Of a DNA stretch of 64,000 bases, positions 26,214 to 34,689 are shown in pieces (the first letter of the stretch is position 1; the number at the start of each line of letters is the position of its first letter). Origin of the DNA: Bacillota bacterium (GTDB lineage Bacteria > Bacillota > Clostridia > Christensenellales > UMGS416). Location of the stretch: assembly GCA_023398815.1 (NCBI GenBank), contig JAEWRW010000046.1:1-64000 (forward strand), written 5' to 3'. The translations under genes and the position numbers were made by a program. The notes below the pieces were generated by a model that worked only from the letters and a program-made list of their open reading frames with translations, was not told where the DNA came from and did no database searches.

Positions 26214-26235
26214 CGAGCCATCACCGGAAACGAGT

Positions 26236-27318
26236 ATGTGCATGAGCCGATTAATCGACAAACTGATGCTCCTGGCGTTGTGCGCAACGTGCTTTTTTGG
26301 CATGTACCAGGATCTCTATGCCGTGGTACCGCTGCTGGTGGCCATCACCGCCGCGGCGCTGTGCACCTATTTTGAACGGGACGCGGTAGTGATCGCGGTC
26401 TTCGCGGCCTACTGCGCAGCCGCGACGTTCGTGGCACCGTTGGTTGCCTTTGTCCCACTGCTATGCTATGACGTCAGCGGCAAGCGCCACCCTTGGGTGA
26501 CGCTGCTGGCGCTGGTGCCGGCCATTGGGGCGCTACCGTCGGCCGGCCTGCGCAATGGTGTGACGCTGGTGCTGCTGGCCGGGCTGGCGGTGATGCTGCA
26601 GCGGCGGACTACCCATGGCGAGCGCACCCACCGGGAGGCTCTCGCGCTGCGGGACACCACCCAGGAGTTTGCCCTGCAGCTGGAGCACAAGAACAAGGAG
26701 CTGCTCGATAAGCAGGACTACGAGCTGAACCTTGCGGTGCTAGATGAACGCAACCGCATCGCACGGGACATCCACGACAGCGTGGGACACACGCTGAGCA
26801 ATGCCATTTTGCAGACCGGCGCACTCATGGCCCTCAACCACGACGAGGCGCAGCGGGAGCGCATGGCGACGCTGCGGGACACCCTGAAGAGCGGCATGGA
26901 CTCCATCCGCACCAGCCTGCACGACCTGCACGACGATGCCATTGACGTTGGGGTGGAAACGCGGGCACTGGTGGGCGGCTTCTCCTTCTGCCCCATCACG
27001 CTGGATTATGGCATCGACAGCAACCCCGACCGCAACGTGAAATACGCAATGATCGCCATCCTCAAGGAGGCCCTGGCCAATGTCATCCGCCACAGCAACG
27101 CCACCCAGGTGCGGGTGGTGCTGCGGGAGCACCCGGGCTTCTACCAGCTCATCGTGAGCGACAACGGCAGGAAAACAACCCCGCCCGGCGAAGGCATGGG
27201 TCTCAAGAACATCGAGCAGAGGGTGAGCGCCCTGAGCGGCGTCGTCACCATCACCCAGGAGGACGGCTTCACGGTGTTCGTCTCCCTGCCCAAGAAGGAA
27301 AGGACGGCCCAAGCATGA
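26236..27318 (+). CDS. Sensor histidine kinase (NarX/LiaS type, HisKA_3)
   Basis: A 360-residue kinase. The first 120 residues hold five to six short membrane spans with almost no extracellular loop, as in DesK/LiaS-like intramembrane sensors. A short coiled region (about 125-165) links to the HisKA_3 dimerisation helix. The phosphorylated residue is H180 in RIARDIHDSVGHTLS. The ATPase domain has LKEALANVIRHSNA (N box) and GEGMGLKNIEQRV (G box). ATG 26236 is chosen after GGAAACGAG; ATG 26242 is an alternative. The longer frame upstream is only a shadow of the ABC ATPase. It overlaps the regulator by four bases. Confidence 0.9.
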   Translation: MCMSRLIDKLMLLALCATCFFGMYQDLYAVVPLLVAITAAALCTYFERDAVVIAVFAAYCAAATFVAPLVAFVPLLCYDVSGKRHPWVTLLALVPAIGALPSAGLRNGVTLVLLAGLAVMLQRRTTHGERTHREALALRDTTQEFALQLEHKNKELLDKQDYELNLAVLDERNRIARDIHDSVGHTLSNAILQTGALMALNHDEAQRERMATLRDTLKSGMDSIRTSLHDLHDDAIDVGVETRALVGGFSFCPITLDYGIDSNPDRNVKYAMIAILKEALANVIRHSNATQVRVVLREHPGFYQLIVSDNGRKTTPPGEGMGLKNIEQRVSALSGVVTITQEDGFTVFVSLPKKERTAQA

Positions 27319-27938
27319 ACATCCTGGTGGTGGACGACGACAAACTGGTGGCCCTCTCATTGAAGACGATCATTGAAGCCAACGACGGCCTGCGTGTGGT
27401 GGCGGTCGGGTCCTCCGGCGAGCAGGCCATCGCCCTATACGACCAGCACCGACCCGACGTGCTGATGATGGACATCCGCATGGACGGGCTGACGGGGCTC
27501 GAGGCCGGGGAACACATTCTGAGCCGGCACCCCGACGCGCGGCTGCTGTTCCTCACCACGTTTGCCGACGATGAGTACATCGTGCGGGCGCTGAAGATGG
27601 GGGCTAAGGGGTATCTGCTCAAGCAGGACTTTGAGAGCATTGTGCCGGCGCTGCGAGCGGTGTACGCCGGGCAGACGGTGTTTGGCAGCGATGTGGTGGC
27701 CAAGCTCCCCACCATGCTGGCCCAGGGCCACCGGGCGGACTTTGCGAGCCACGGCATCACCGATAAGGAGCTTGCCATCGTCGAGGGCATTGCCGAGGGC
27801 CTGAGCAACCGGGAGATTGCCGCTAAGCTCTACCTGGGCGAGGGCACTGTGCGCAACGCCATCAGCGTGATTCTGGAGAAGCTCAGCCTGAAGGGCCGCA
27901 CCCAGATCGCCATCTTCTACTATAAGAACCGGGGCTGA
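27315..27938 (+). CDS. NarL/LuxR-type response regulator
   Basis: A 207-residue regulator. The receiver domain has the acidic triplet D7-D8-D9, the phosphorylated D53 in LMMDIRMDG, a threonine in FLTTFADD and the lysine in YLLKQD. The output domain is a LuxR helix-turn-helix: HGITDKELAIVEGIAEGLSNREIAAKLYLGEGTVRNAISVILEKL in outline. The start ATGA overlaps the kinase stop. It probably activates the divergent ABC-2 exporter at the palindrome between the two operons. Confidence 0.93.
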   Translation: MNILVVDDDKLVALSLKTIIEANDGLRVVAVGSSGEQAIALYDQHRPDVLMMDIRMDGLTGLEAGEHILSRHPDARLLFLTTFADDEYIVRALKMGAKGYLLKQDFESIVPALRAVYAGQTVFGSDVVAKLPTMLAQGHRADFASHGITDKELAIVEGIAEGLSNREIAAKLYLGEGTVRNAISVILEKLSLKGRTQIAIFYYKNRG

Positions 27939-28031
27939 GGCAATGCCCCGCCTGTGACAGGTGGATGCGAGGCCAAACAAAGGAATGGGAATTGACGGGT
28001 CGTCTTTTGCTGCAAAGGAGGGTGTCATTTC

Positions 28032-28598
28032 ATGCCCAGAGGGATGATTCTGTTTGGCGCGATGGGTGTGGGCGATACTACCCTTGGCAAGGAAGTGGCC
28101 AGACGGCTAAACTACCAGCATTTCGATTTGGATCATTACCATTGGTGCTGGGACACGGAGATTCCCTACACCATCTTTCGCTCCAGAGAGGAACGAACTG
28201 CTCATTTGATGGGTGACATATCAAAATGCGAGCACTTTGTCATGTCAGGGTCGATGTGGAGCATCCGCAAGGCGTTTGAACCGATGTTTGAAATGGCGAT
28301 CTTTATGACGGCACCTGCCGAAATACGCGCAGAGCGGATTCGCTCCCGCGCCATCGCCCGCTGGGGCGACAGGGTACTTCCGGGCGGGGATATGTACGAA
28401 GCCAGTGCGGTATACCGGGATTATGAAGCTTGCGCCCGAAGCTATGACACGGACATCTCGCCGCAAGCTTGCATGGTGCAGCACGAACGATGGGTGGCAG
28501 AGTTACATTGCCCGGTGTTGCGGGCAGACGGAACGAAAGACATCTGCGAGAATGCGGAATGGATCGTGCAGGAGTATTTATCAAAGGTAGGTGAATAG
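28032..28598 (+). CDS. P-loop nucleotide kinase-like protein with altered Walker A
   Basis: A 188-residue protein resembling the adenylate-kinase-like AAA family proteins that have a Walker A of the GxxGxGTTTLG form. Here the loop reads GAMGVGDTTLGK: the usual Walker lysine position is aspartate. Downstream segments fit the family: HFDLDHYHW, PYTIFRSREER, FVMSGSMW, and PGGDMYEASAVYRDY. AAGGAGGG precedes the ATG. The codon use is somewhat less GC-rich than its neighbours. It is monocistronic with its own terminator. The substrate is unknown, and activity cannot be assumed with this loop. Confidence 0.75.
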   Translation: MPRGMILFGAMGVGDTTLGKEVARRLNYQHFDLDHYHWCWDTEIPYTIFRSREERTAHLMGDISKCEHFVMSGSMWSIRKAFEPMFEMAIFMTAPAEIRAERIRSRAIARWGDRVLPGGDMYEASAVYRDYEACARSYDTDISPQACMVQHERWVAELHCPVLRADGTKDICENAEWIVQEYLSKVGE

Positions 28599-28640
28599 CA
28601 AACGCGGGCTGGCAGCGCCAGTTTGCCAGCCACTTTACAG

Positions 28641-28680
28641 AGAAACACTTCTGTTGTGCGCAGAAGTGTTTCTGTTTTTC
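28641..28680 (+). terminator. Terminator of the P-loop kinase gene
   Basis: A perfect 13-bp stem AGAAACACTTCTG/CAGAAGTGTTTCT with a seven-base loop is followed by GTTTTTC. Confidence 0.9.
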
Positions 28681-28740
28681 TTGGTAGCATATGGTTGCTA
28701 TGGATAGAGGCCTTTCAATGGGCATTGCCCCAGTTGCCCC

Positions 28741-29364
28741 TCATTCGATGGCAGCGTCCTCTCCGTTGCCATCCACCGCCCGCACCCCGGCCACGCCCAG
28801 GGCGTCCAGCACGCGCTGCCAACGCTCCCGCATATCCGGGGCGTAAAGCACGGGGACCCACCCCATGCCTAGGTAGATCTTGATGGCGGCCAGCCGGTGG
28901 TCGTCGGTTGTCAGGATACAGTCGGGCAGCCCCAGTTCCTCATTTCGCAACAGCACCGCCGTGGTGACGGCGGCCCCCGCACCCCTGCCGCGGGCCTCCG
29001 GCCGCGCCGCCACGAAGTGCAGGTAGCCCAAGGTGTTCCCGGTGGGCGGGTACTTGCCGCGCTCCTCGGTTGAGATGAACCTGGCCGCGGCGGTGGCCAT
29101 GGGGGTGCCCTCGGGGTTGCAAGCAAAGAACACATTCTCCGGCTTCACGCCTGGGTCGTTGCCCATCACGCCCTGCCAAAGCTCCTCCGGGCTGCGTTGG
29201 TCGTCGGTGAAAAAGCCGGCGGCCACGATGATGCCTGCCCAAGCCGCGCCTTCCTGCGGGGCCATGGGGCGTACCGTCCAGCCCGGCTGGGGCGACAGGG
29301 CCGGCACCGGGGCCGCGCGGCGCAGCATCATCAGTTGCTGGGGGGTGTTGCCATTGTTGCTCAT
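28741..29364 (-). CDS. GNAT-family N-acetyltransferase
   Basis: A 207-residue protein. After a variable 25-residue N-terminus, the fold begins at WTVRPMAPQEGAAWAGII. The strand FFACNPEGTPMATAAARF and the acetyl-CoA loop RPEARGRGAGAAVTTAVLL are clear, and IKIYLGMGWVPVLYAPDMRERW closes the domain. The substrate is unknown. AGGAGA lies six bases before ATG 29364. It stands alone between a rightward terminator and the flotillin terminator. Confidence 0.85.
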   Translation of the reverse strand: MSNNGNTPQQLMMLRRAAPVPALSPQPGWTVRPMAPQEGAAWAGIIVAAGFFTDDQRSPEELWQGVMGNDPGVKPENVFFACNPEGTPMATAAARFISTEERGKYPPTGNTLGYLHFVAARPEARGRGAGAAVTTAVLLRNEELGLPDCILTTDDHRLAAIKIYLGMGWVPVLYAPDMRERWQRVLDALGVAGVRAVDGNGEDAAIE

Positions 29365-29452
29365 AGGTTCTCCTGCCTTTCGGGCTCACTCGTCATTTGG
29401 GGTGATTGATTGAACATTCGACAGCGGCGCACGCTTCCCTCCAAGCCCCACA

Positions 29453-29493
29453 CAGGCAAAAAGCCGCCCGGCGCGTCAGCGCCGGGCGGCTTT
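29453..29493 (-). terminator. Strong terminator of the flotillin operon
   Basis: A perfect 15-bp stem (29460-29474 with 29479-29493) with loop GTCA. On the minus strand the stem runs into CTTTTTGCC. Confidence 0.9.
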
Positions 29494-29505
29494 CGTTGCA
29501 GTGGT

Positions 29506-30876
29506 TTATTCCTCGGTGGCCTTAACGACTTCAGCTTCGCCGGCCTTCTTGCCCAGGTACTCGGGCAGCTGCATGCCGGCCATGTCAAAGAGCTCGCCCA
29601 GCGGCGGCACCGCACCCATGAGGCCGGACAGGAAGTTCGCCGTGGCGGGCTTGCCGTCCTTCATGCTGTCCCACACCGTCACCTTGTCGATCTTCAGGTT
29701 CTTGACGGCCTCGACCTGCACCTTCACGAGGTCCTCCATCTTGTCGGCAATCAAGAGTCGGATGGCGGCGTCGGTGTTGCCGCCGGCAGCCTGCACGATG
29801 CGGGCAAAGCCTTCGCCCTGGCGGTTTAGAATCTCCATGATGCCGCGGGCGCGGGCCTCCATGGTGGCGTAGATGGCGTCAGCCTCACCACGGGCGAGTC
29901 TGCGCGCCTTCTCGGCCTCGGCCTCGGCTGCAATCTCCATGCGGCGCTTTTCAATCTCGGCCTTGACGATGATGTCGGCCTCCTGTGAGGCCTTCTCCCG
30001 CTCGGCACGGCCGATTTCGGCGTCGCGCTCGGCCTTGTAGGCTTCCTCCAGCGCGCGGGCGTGCTGCACCTTCTCAGCGGCGTTGGCGCGTCGTTCGGCC
30101 TCAGCCTGCTGCTCGCGGAGCGTGGCGTTGGAGTTGGCGATGGTAATCTTGGCCTCGTTCTCACCGGTAATGGCCTGGGAGTCGGCGGCGGCCACCTGCA
30201 CACGCTGCTCGCGGTAGGCGTTGGCCTCGCCGATGGAACCGTCGCGGTTCTTCTCGGCCACGGACTTACGGGCGTCGTTGATGGCCTTGGACGAGGCTTC
30301 CTTGCCCAGGGCCTGGATGTAGCCCGACTCGTCGTTGATGTCGGTGACGTTGACGTTGATGAGGCGCAGGCCGATCTTTTTCAGTTCGGTCTCCACGTTG
30401 TTGGAGACGGCGGCCAGGAACTTGTCGCGGTCGGTGTTGATCTCCTCAATGTCCATGGTGGCCACAACCAGGCGCAGCTGGCCGAAGATGATGTCCTTGG
30501 CCAACTCCTGAATCTGGGAGAGGTTGCGGCCCAGCAGACGCTCGGCGGCGTTCTGCATCACACCCTCCTCGGTGGAGATACCCACCGTGAAGCGCGAGGG
30601 CACATCGATGCGGATGTTCTGGCGCGAAAGCGCGTTGGTCAGCATGACCTCGATGGACATGGGCGTCAAATCGAGGAACGCGTAGGCCTGCACCACCGGC
30701 CAGACGAACGTGGCGCCGCCATGCAGACATTTGGCACTGCGGCCCTTGCCGCCGGACACCAGCCCGTAGACAACCAGGATCTTGTCGGACGGGCACCTCT
30801 TGTAACGACTCAGAATGGCCATCAGCGTGCCGAAGAACAACACGACGATGACAACGGTGGTCAACAACCACTCCAT
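29506..30876 (-). CDS. floT: Flotillin-like SPFH protein (YuaG/FloT type)
   Basis: A 456-residue membrane scaffold protein. A single N-terminal span (residues 3-23) is followed by the SPFH domain (about 30-200, with CLHGGATFVWPVVQ and DVPSRFTVGIS). A long Ala/Glu-rich coiled coil (about 215-350) has the flotillin EA repeats. A glycine-containing C-terminal region (about 360-430) follows. It would organise membrane microdomains with the adjacent NfeD-like protein. GAGGAGGAAGCC precedes the ATG, 18 bases after the NfeD-like stop. Confidence 0.95.
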   Translation of the reverse strand: MEWLLTTVVIVVLFFGTLMAILSRYKRCPSDKILVVYGLVSGGKGRSAKCLHGGATFVWPVVQAYAFLDLTPMSIEVMLTNALSRQNIRIDVPSRFTVGISTEEGVMQNAAERLLGRNLSQIQELAKDIIFGQLRLVVATMDIEEINTDRDKFLAAVSNNVETELKKIGLRLINVNVTDINDESGYIQALGKEASSKAINDARKSVAEKNRDGSIGEANAYREQRVQVAAADSQAITGENEAKITIANSNATLREQQAEAERRANAAEKVQHARALEEAYKAERDAEIGRAEREKASQEADIIVKAEIEKRRMEIAAEAEAEKARRLARGEADAIYATMEARARGIMEILNRQGEGFARIVQAAGGNTDAAIRLLIADKMEDLVKVQVEAVKNLKIDKVTVWDSMKDGKPATANFLSGLMGAVPPLGELFDMAGMQLPEYLGKKAGEAEVVKATEE

Positions 30877-30894
30877 GGCTTCTTCCTCCTCACC

Positions 30895-31593
30895 TTATTG
30901 CATTGGTTCCACAACCAATTGAGACCCCTGTAACACCCCAACTACCCGCACGTTGCTGCCGGTGGGCAGGGACGCGAGGGCGTCGGTGACGGCGTCGCAC
31001 TCCAGCCACCGCTCCTGCACCAGCAGGTTCACCTTGCCCACGCCCGCGCGGGCCGCCGGCACCGTCAGGTATACCTCTGCCGTGTGGCCGACGGCATTCT
31101 GCAGCGACACGTTGCCGCTCGATTGCAGCTTCTGTATGCCGTAGACCATCCAAGCCGTGAGATACAGCGCCACCGTGCCGGCCACAAACGCCACCAGAAT
31201 GGTGACGACCGGCAGGGCATCGCCGCTGTCCATGGCGATGCCAACCCAGCCGAACACCACCAGGAACGACAGCACCCCCCGCAGCGAGAAGAGCCGGAAG
31301 GAAGCCGCGTCGGCCGCCTGCAGGGCCGGGTCGGCGTCGTCGGGCAGGCCACCATGTGGCACAGCCGGTTGGTCCACGTGGCCAATGACGCCCATGTGCC
31401 CCACCGTGCTGTGGCCGGTCACAATGGCGTCGTGCAGTGTGGCGTCACTGCCGGGCAGCCCGGCCATGTCACCGTGGCCCCCCAGGCCAAACACCAGCAG
31501 CACCGTCTGGAGCACCATGACGACAGTCGCCGGGATGGCGATGAAATACAGTGCCTTCTCCAGCACCGTGAGACCCGCCCACCAAAGATCCAT
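30895..31593 (-). CDS. NfeD-like membrane protein (YuaF type)
   Basis: A 232-residue protein. One span lies near residues 15-38. A hydrophilic His/Asp/Gly-rich loop of about 65 residues follows. Two more spans lie at about 103-120 and 127-150. The C-terminal OB-fold of the NfeD family (about 160-230) includes VGHTAEVYLTVPAARAGVGKVN and closes with VRVVGVLQGSQLVVEPM. YuaF and the flotillin YuaG are partners in Bacillus. ATG 31593 is preferred to GTG 31599. The histidine-rich loop is longer than I would expect. Confidence 0.85.
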   Translation of the reverse strand: MDLWWAGLTVLEKALYFIAIPATVVMVLQTVLLVFGLGGHGDMAGLPGSDATLHDAIVTGHSTVGHMGVIGHVDQPAVPHGGLPDDADPALQAADAASFRLFSLRGVLSFLVVFGWVGIAMDSGDALPVVTILVAFVAGTVALYLTAWMVYGIQKLQSSGNVSLQNAVGHTAEVYLTVPAARAGVGKVNLLVQERWLECDAVTDALASLPTGSNVRVVGVLQGSQLVVEPMQ

Positions 31594-31623
31594 GCACACA
31601 CCCCCATTCGGTGTTCTGGTGCC

Positions 31624-31652
31624 ATTGTATCAGCCGGCACGGTGGGCGGCAA
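31624..31652 (-). promoter_or_regulatory. Promoter of the NfeD/flotillin operon
   Basis: TTGCCG (31647-31652) and TACAAT (31624-31629) are 17 bases apart on the minus strand, ending about 30 bases before the start codon. Confidence 0.7.
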
Positions 31653-31746
31653 TCGCTGCCCCCCAAAAGGGGCACACGGGGTGCTCAACTGTCGCGTCAG
31701 GTGTGCCAAAGCGCATTGGGCGATCGAAGTGCTGTTCTTATCGCAC

Positions 31747-31784
31747 AACAAAAAGCCAGTCCGTCGCGGTTGCGACGGACTGGC
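31747..31784 (-). terminator. Terminator of purA
   Basis: A perfect 13-bp stem GCCAGTCCGTCGC/GCGACGGACTGGC (31755-31784). On the minus strand it is followed by TTTTTGTTG. Confidence 0.92.
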
Positions 31785-31803
31785 CAGTGAAGCCGGATGT
31801 GGT

Positions 31804-33087
31804 CTAGAACAGCTCCTGCCGCACGATGGTCTGGACGCGGTTGGCGCCCACGCCGATGAGGGCCACCGGCACGCCGGTCAGTTCCTCAATGCGCCGGATG
31901 TAGGCCTTGGCGGCCTCGGGCAGGGCATCAAAATCGCGGAGGTCGCTGATGTTGTCCGACCAGCCCTCCATCTCCTCATACACGGGAGTGCAGCCGTCCA
32001 AATCCTGCAGGCGGGCCGGGAAGTCGGTGATGACGCGGCCGTCCTTCTCGTACCCCACACAGATCTTGACCGGACCCAGGCCGCCCAGCGTGTCCATTCG
32101 GCTCACGGCGATGTGGGTGGTACCATTGACGCGCACGGCGTAGTTGAGGATAACGGCGTCCAGCCAGCCGCAGCGGCGGGGGCGGCCGGTTGTCGCGCCG
32201 AACTCCTGCCCCTTCTGGCGGATGGCCTCACCCCGCTCGTCGTTGAGCTCGGTGACAAACGGGCCCTTGCCCACGCGGGTGGTGTAGGCCTTGACCACGC
32301 CCAGCACCGCATCGATGGCCGTGGGGCCAACGCCCGCGCCGGCACTGACGCCGCCGGAGGTCGGGTGGGAGCTGGTCACATAGGGGTAGGTACCGAGGTC
32401 AATATCCAGCAACGTGCCCTGTGCGCCCTCAAAGAGCACTTTCTTGCCGGCCTTGCGCTCCTGGTGCAGCAGCGCGATGCCGTCGCAGACGTAAGGGCGC
32501 AGGCGCTCGGCCGCGGCCTGCATCTCGGCCAGGGTCTTGTCGTAATCGACAGGCGCAGCGCCATAGATCTTGGTGAACAGCGCGTTCTTCTTCTCCACAT
32601 TGCGGCGGAGCATGCCGGGGAAGGCCTCCCGATCCATGAGGTCGCACACCCGCAGGCCGCTGCGCTCGGCCTTGTCGGTGTAGGCCGGGCCGATGCCGCG
32701 CTTAGTCGTGCCGATGTCGCTGGCACCGCGGGCTTCCTCGGCCAAGCCGTCCTCCACCATGTGGTAGGGCAGCACCACGTGGGCCCGGTCGCTGATGCGC
32801 AGGTTGTCCATGGTGATGCCGCGGGATTTCAGGTGGTCAATTTCCTCCAGCAGGGCGGCGGGGTTGATGACGACGCCGTTGCCGATGATATTCATCTTCT
32901 CCGGGTACAGGGTACCGGCGGGCACCAGGTGCAGCTTGTACTGCTCAGTACCGACCTCCACGGTATGGCCGGCGTTGTTGCCGCCCTGGTAGCGCACCAC
33001 CACGTCGGCGCGTTCCGCCAGATAATCGACGAACCGGCCCTTGCCTTCGTCCCCCCACTGCATGCCAACCAATACGACTGTCTTCAT
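31804..33087 (-). CDS. purA: Adenylosuccinate synthetase
   Basis: A 427-residue enzyme that joins IMP and aspartate with GTP, the first committed step to AMP. Key motifs are WGDEGKGRFVD (GTP and Mg site), GGNNAGHTV with the catalytic histidine, IGTTKRGIGPAY, FEGAQGTLLDIDLGTYPYVTSSHPT in outline and the R-rich loop TTGRPRRCGWLD. Length is normal for the family. ATG 33087 follows AAAGGAG. It lies 22 bases after the FAD dehydrogenase and probably shares its promoter. Confidence 0.98.
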   Translation of the reverse strand: MKTVVLVGMQWGDEGKGRFVDYLAERADVVVRYQGGNNAGHTVEVGTEQYKLHLVPAGTLYPEKMNIIGNGVVINPAALLEEIDHLKSRGITMDNLRISDRAHVVLPYHMVEDGLAEEARGASDIGTTKRGIGPAYTDKAERSGLRVCDLMDREAFPGMLRRNVEKKNALFTKIYGAAPVDYDKTLAEMQAAAERLRPYVCDGIALLHQERKAGKKVLFEGAQGTLLDIDLGTYPYVTSSHPTSGGVSAGAGVGPTAIDAVLGVVKAYTTRVGKGPFVTELNDERGEAIRQKGQEFGATTGRPRRCGWLDAVILNYAVRVNGTTHIAVSRMDTLGGLGPVKICVGYEKDGRVITDFPARLQDLDGCTPVYEEMEGWSDNISDLRDFDALPEAAKAYIRRIEELTGVPVALIGVGANRVQTIVRQELF

Positions 33088-33109
33088 GGTCAGGCTCCTT
33101 TCTGCTCTG

Positions 33110-34519
33110 CTATATCTCCATGCCCAGAATGTCGCGGGCAACCACAATGCCTGTCACTGACGCCTGCATGAGCCCGCGGGTAATGCCCGCGCCGTCGCCG
33201 ATGGCATAAAGCCCTTCGACCGGCGTCATGAAGCGATCGTTTACCGTCAGCTTCGACGAATAGAACTTGACCTCCACGCCGTAGAGCAGCGTGTTGCGGG
33301 AGTAAAGCCCCGGGGCCAGCTTGTCAAAGGCGCGCATGGCCTCCAGAATGCTGGTGAGATGCCGGTGCGGCAATACAAACGACAGATCGCCGGGCACGGC
33401 AGTCTCCAGCGTGGCGCGGGTCGTGGACTTCGCAAGCCGCGACCAGGTGGTGCGCCTGCCCATATCAAGGTCACCCAATCGCTGCACCATGACGCCGCCG
33501 CCCGTCAGCATGTTGCCAAGCCTCGCGATGTGCCGGCCATACTCAATGGGCTGGTTGAACGGCTCGGTGAAGCGGGTGGACACCAGCATAGCAAAGTTGG
33601 TGTTCTCGGTGTGCAGGCTCGGGTCGCTGTAGCTGTGGCCGTTGACGACGGCCAGCCCGCCCTCGTAGTATTCGCTCGATACCACCCCGCCCGGGTTCAT
33701 GCAGAAGGTACGCACCTTGTTCTCAAAGGTGTCGGAGTAATAGACCAGCTTGGCCTCATAAAGGTGGCGGGTCAGGTGATCCATGATGCTGTTGGGCACC
33801 TCGACACGCACGCCGATGTCGATCTCGTTGTTGATGGTTTTGATGCCGGTTTTCTCAGCGGTCTCGGCCAGCCACTGGGCACCGCCACGACCGGGGGCCG
33901 CCACCACGGCAGGAGCCTCCACCTCGACCATTTCCTTGCCACGCAGCAGGGTGACGCCGACGACCTTGCCGTCGCGGATCAACAGATCCTGCGCCGTGGT
34001 GCCCGCCCAGAAGGCGAACCCCTCCATGGCGGCCAGGTGGTCGTACATGGCCTTGAGCACGTCAAAGGCATGGTCGGTGCCCAAGTGCCGCACCGGGCAG
34101 GACACGAGCTGGATGTTGTGGCGGCGCGCCTCGTAGGCGATCTCGTCCACCTTTTTGTCGTTGAGGCCGTGCACCACATCGGGCGCGCCGAAGCCCATGT
34201 ACACGCTGTCAGCATAGCGGATGAGCTCCTCGGCCTTGTCCTTGCCAACGTAACTCGCAACCTGGCCGCCCACCTCGCTGCACAGCGAGAGTTTGCCGTC
34301 AGAGAACGCGCCCGCGCCGGACCAGCCGTGCAGGATGTTGCAGGGTTTGCAATTGATGCAGCGACCCAGTGTCCGCGCCGGGCAGGAGCGGCGCACGATC
34401 TCAACGCCGCTGTCCACCACCAGGACGGACAGGGACGGTTTATGCTTTTTCAGTTCTAACGCGGTAAAGATGCCGGCCGGGCCGGCTCCAATGACGACGC
34501 AATCGAAACGCTGGTTCAT
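33110..34519 (-). CDS. FAD-dependent dehydrogenase (COG2509 type)
   Basis: A 469-residue flavoprotein. The FAD-binding Rossmann motif is VVIGAGPAGIFTALEL (residues 8-23). A cysteine-rich segment RSCPARTLGRCINCKPCN follows, and a glycine-rich WSGAGAFSDGKLSL motif comes next. The second dinucleotide half ends in LYAIGDGAGITRGLMQASVTGIVVA, the usual closing motif. The physiological substrate of this family is not known. GAGGAGC precedes ATG 34519. It has a near-perfect promoter about 75 bases upstream and is followed by purA. Confidence 0.9.
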   Translation of the reverse strand: MNQRFDCVVIGAGPAGIFTALELKKHKPSLSVLVVDSGVEIVRRSCPARTLGRCINCKPCNILHGWSGAGAFSDGKLSLCSEVGGQVASYVGKDKAEELIRYADSVYMGFGAPDVVHGLNDKKVDEIAYEARRHNIQLVSCPVRHLGTDHAFDVLKAMYDHLAAMEGFAFWAGTTAQDLLIRDGKVVGVTLLRGKEMVEVEAPAVVAAPGRGGAQWLAETAEKTGIKTINNEIDIGVRVEVPNSIMDHLTRHLYEAKLVYYSDTFENKVRTFCMNPGGVVSSEYYEGGLAVVNGHSYSDPSLHTENTNFAMLVSTRFTEPFNQPIEYGRHIARLGNMLTGGGVMVQRLGDLDMGRRTTWSRLAKSTTRATLETAVPGDLSFVLPHRHLTSILEAMRAFDKLAPGLYSRNTLLYGVEVKFYSSKLTVNDRFMTPVEGLYAIGDGAGITRGLMQASVTGIVVARDILGMEI

Positions 34520-34592
34520 GTTGCTCCTCGCACTGTTGCAAATATTCGGATAAAATCCCGATTGGGGCCAGGTTCCCACACAAGCCCAAACA

Positions 34593-34621
34593 AGTATAAG
34601 AAACAAGGGAGCATGTGTCAA
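34593..34621 (-). promoter_or_regulatory. Promoter of the FAD dehydrogenase-purA unit
   Basis: A perfect TTGACA (34616-34621) and TATACT (34593-34598) are 17 bases apart on the minus strand, in an AT-rich intergenic patch. Confidence 0.88.
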
Positions 34622-34689
34622 GCAAAACGAAGCGAATACCGAACTATATTTTTGGTTCGGCTTATAATGTTCGTACATATAGCCCGGCC

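Noticed and set aside
25126..26235. A 370-residue N-terminal extension of the histidine kinase
   Set aside because: The extension lies wholly opposite the ABC ATPase and the divergent promoter; the kinase starts at ATG 26236 after its own promoter.
31084..33171. A 695-residue open frame on the plus strand
   Set aside because: It runs opposite the NfeD gene, the purA terminator and purA; it is a shadow frame.
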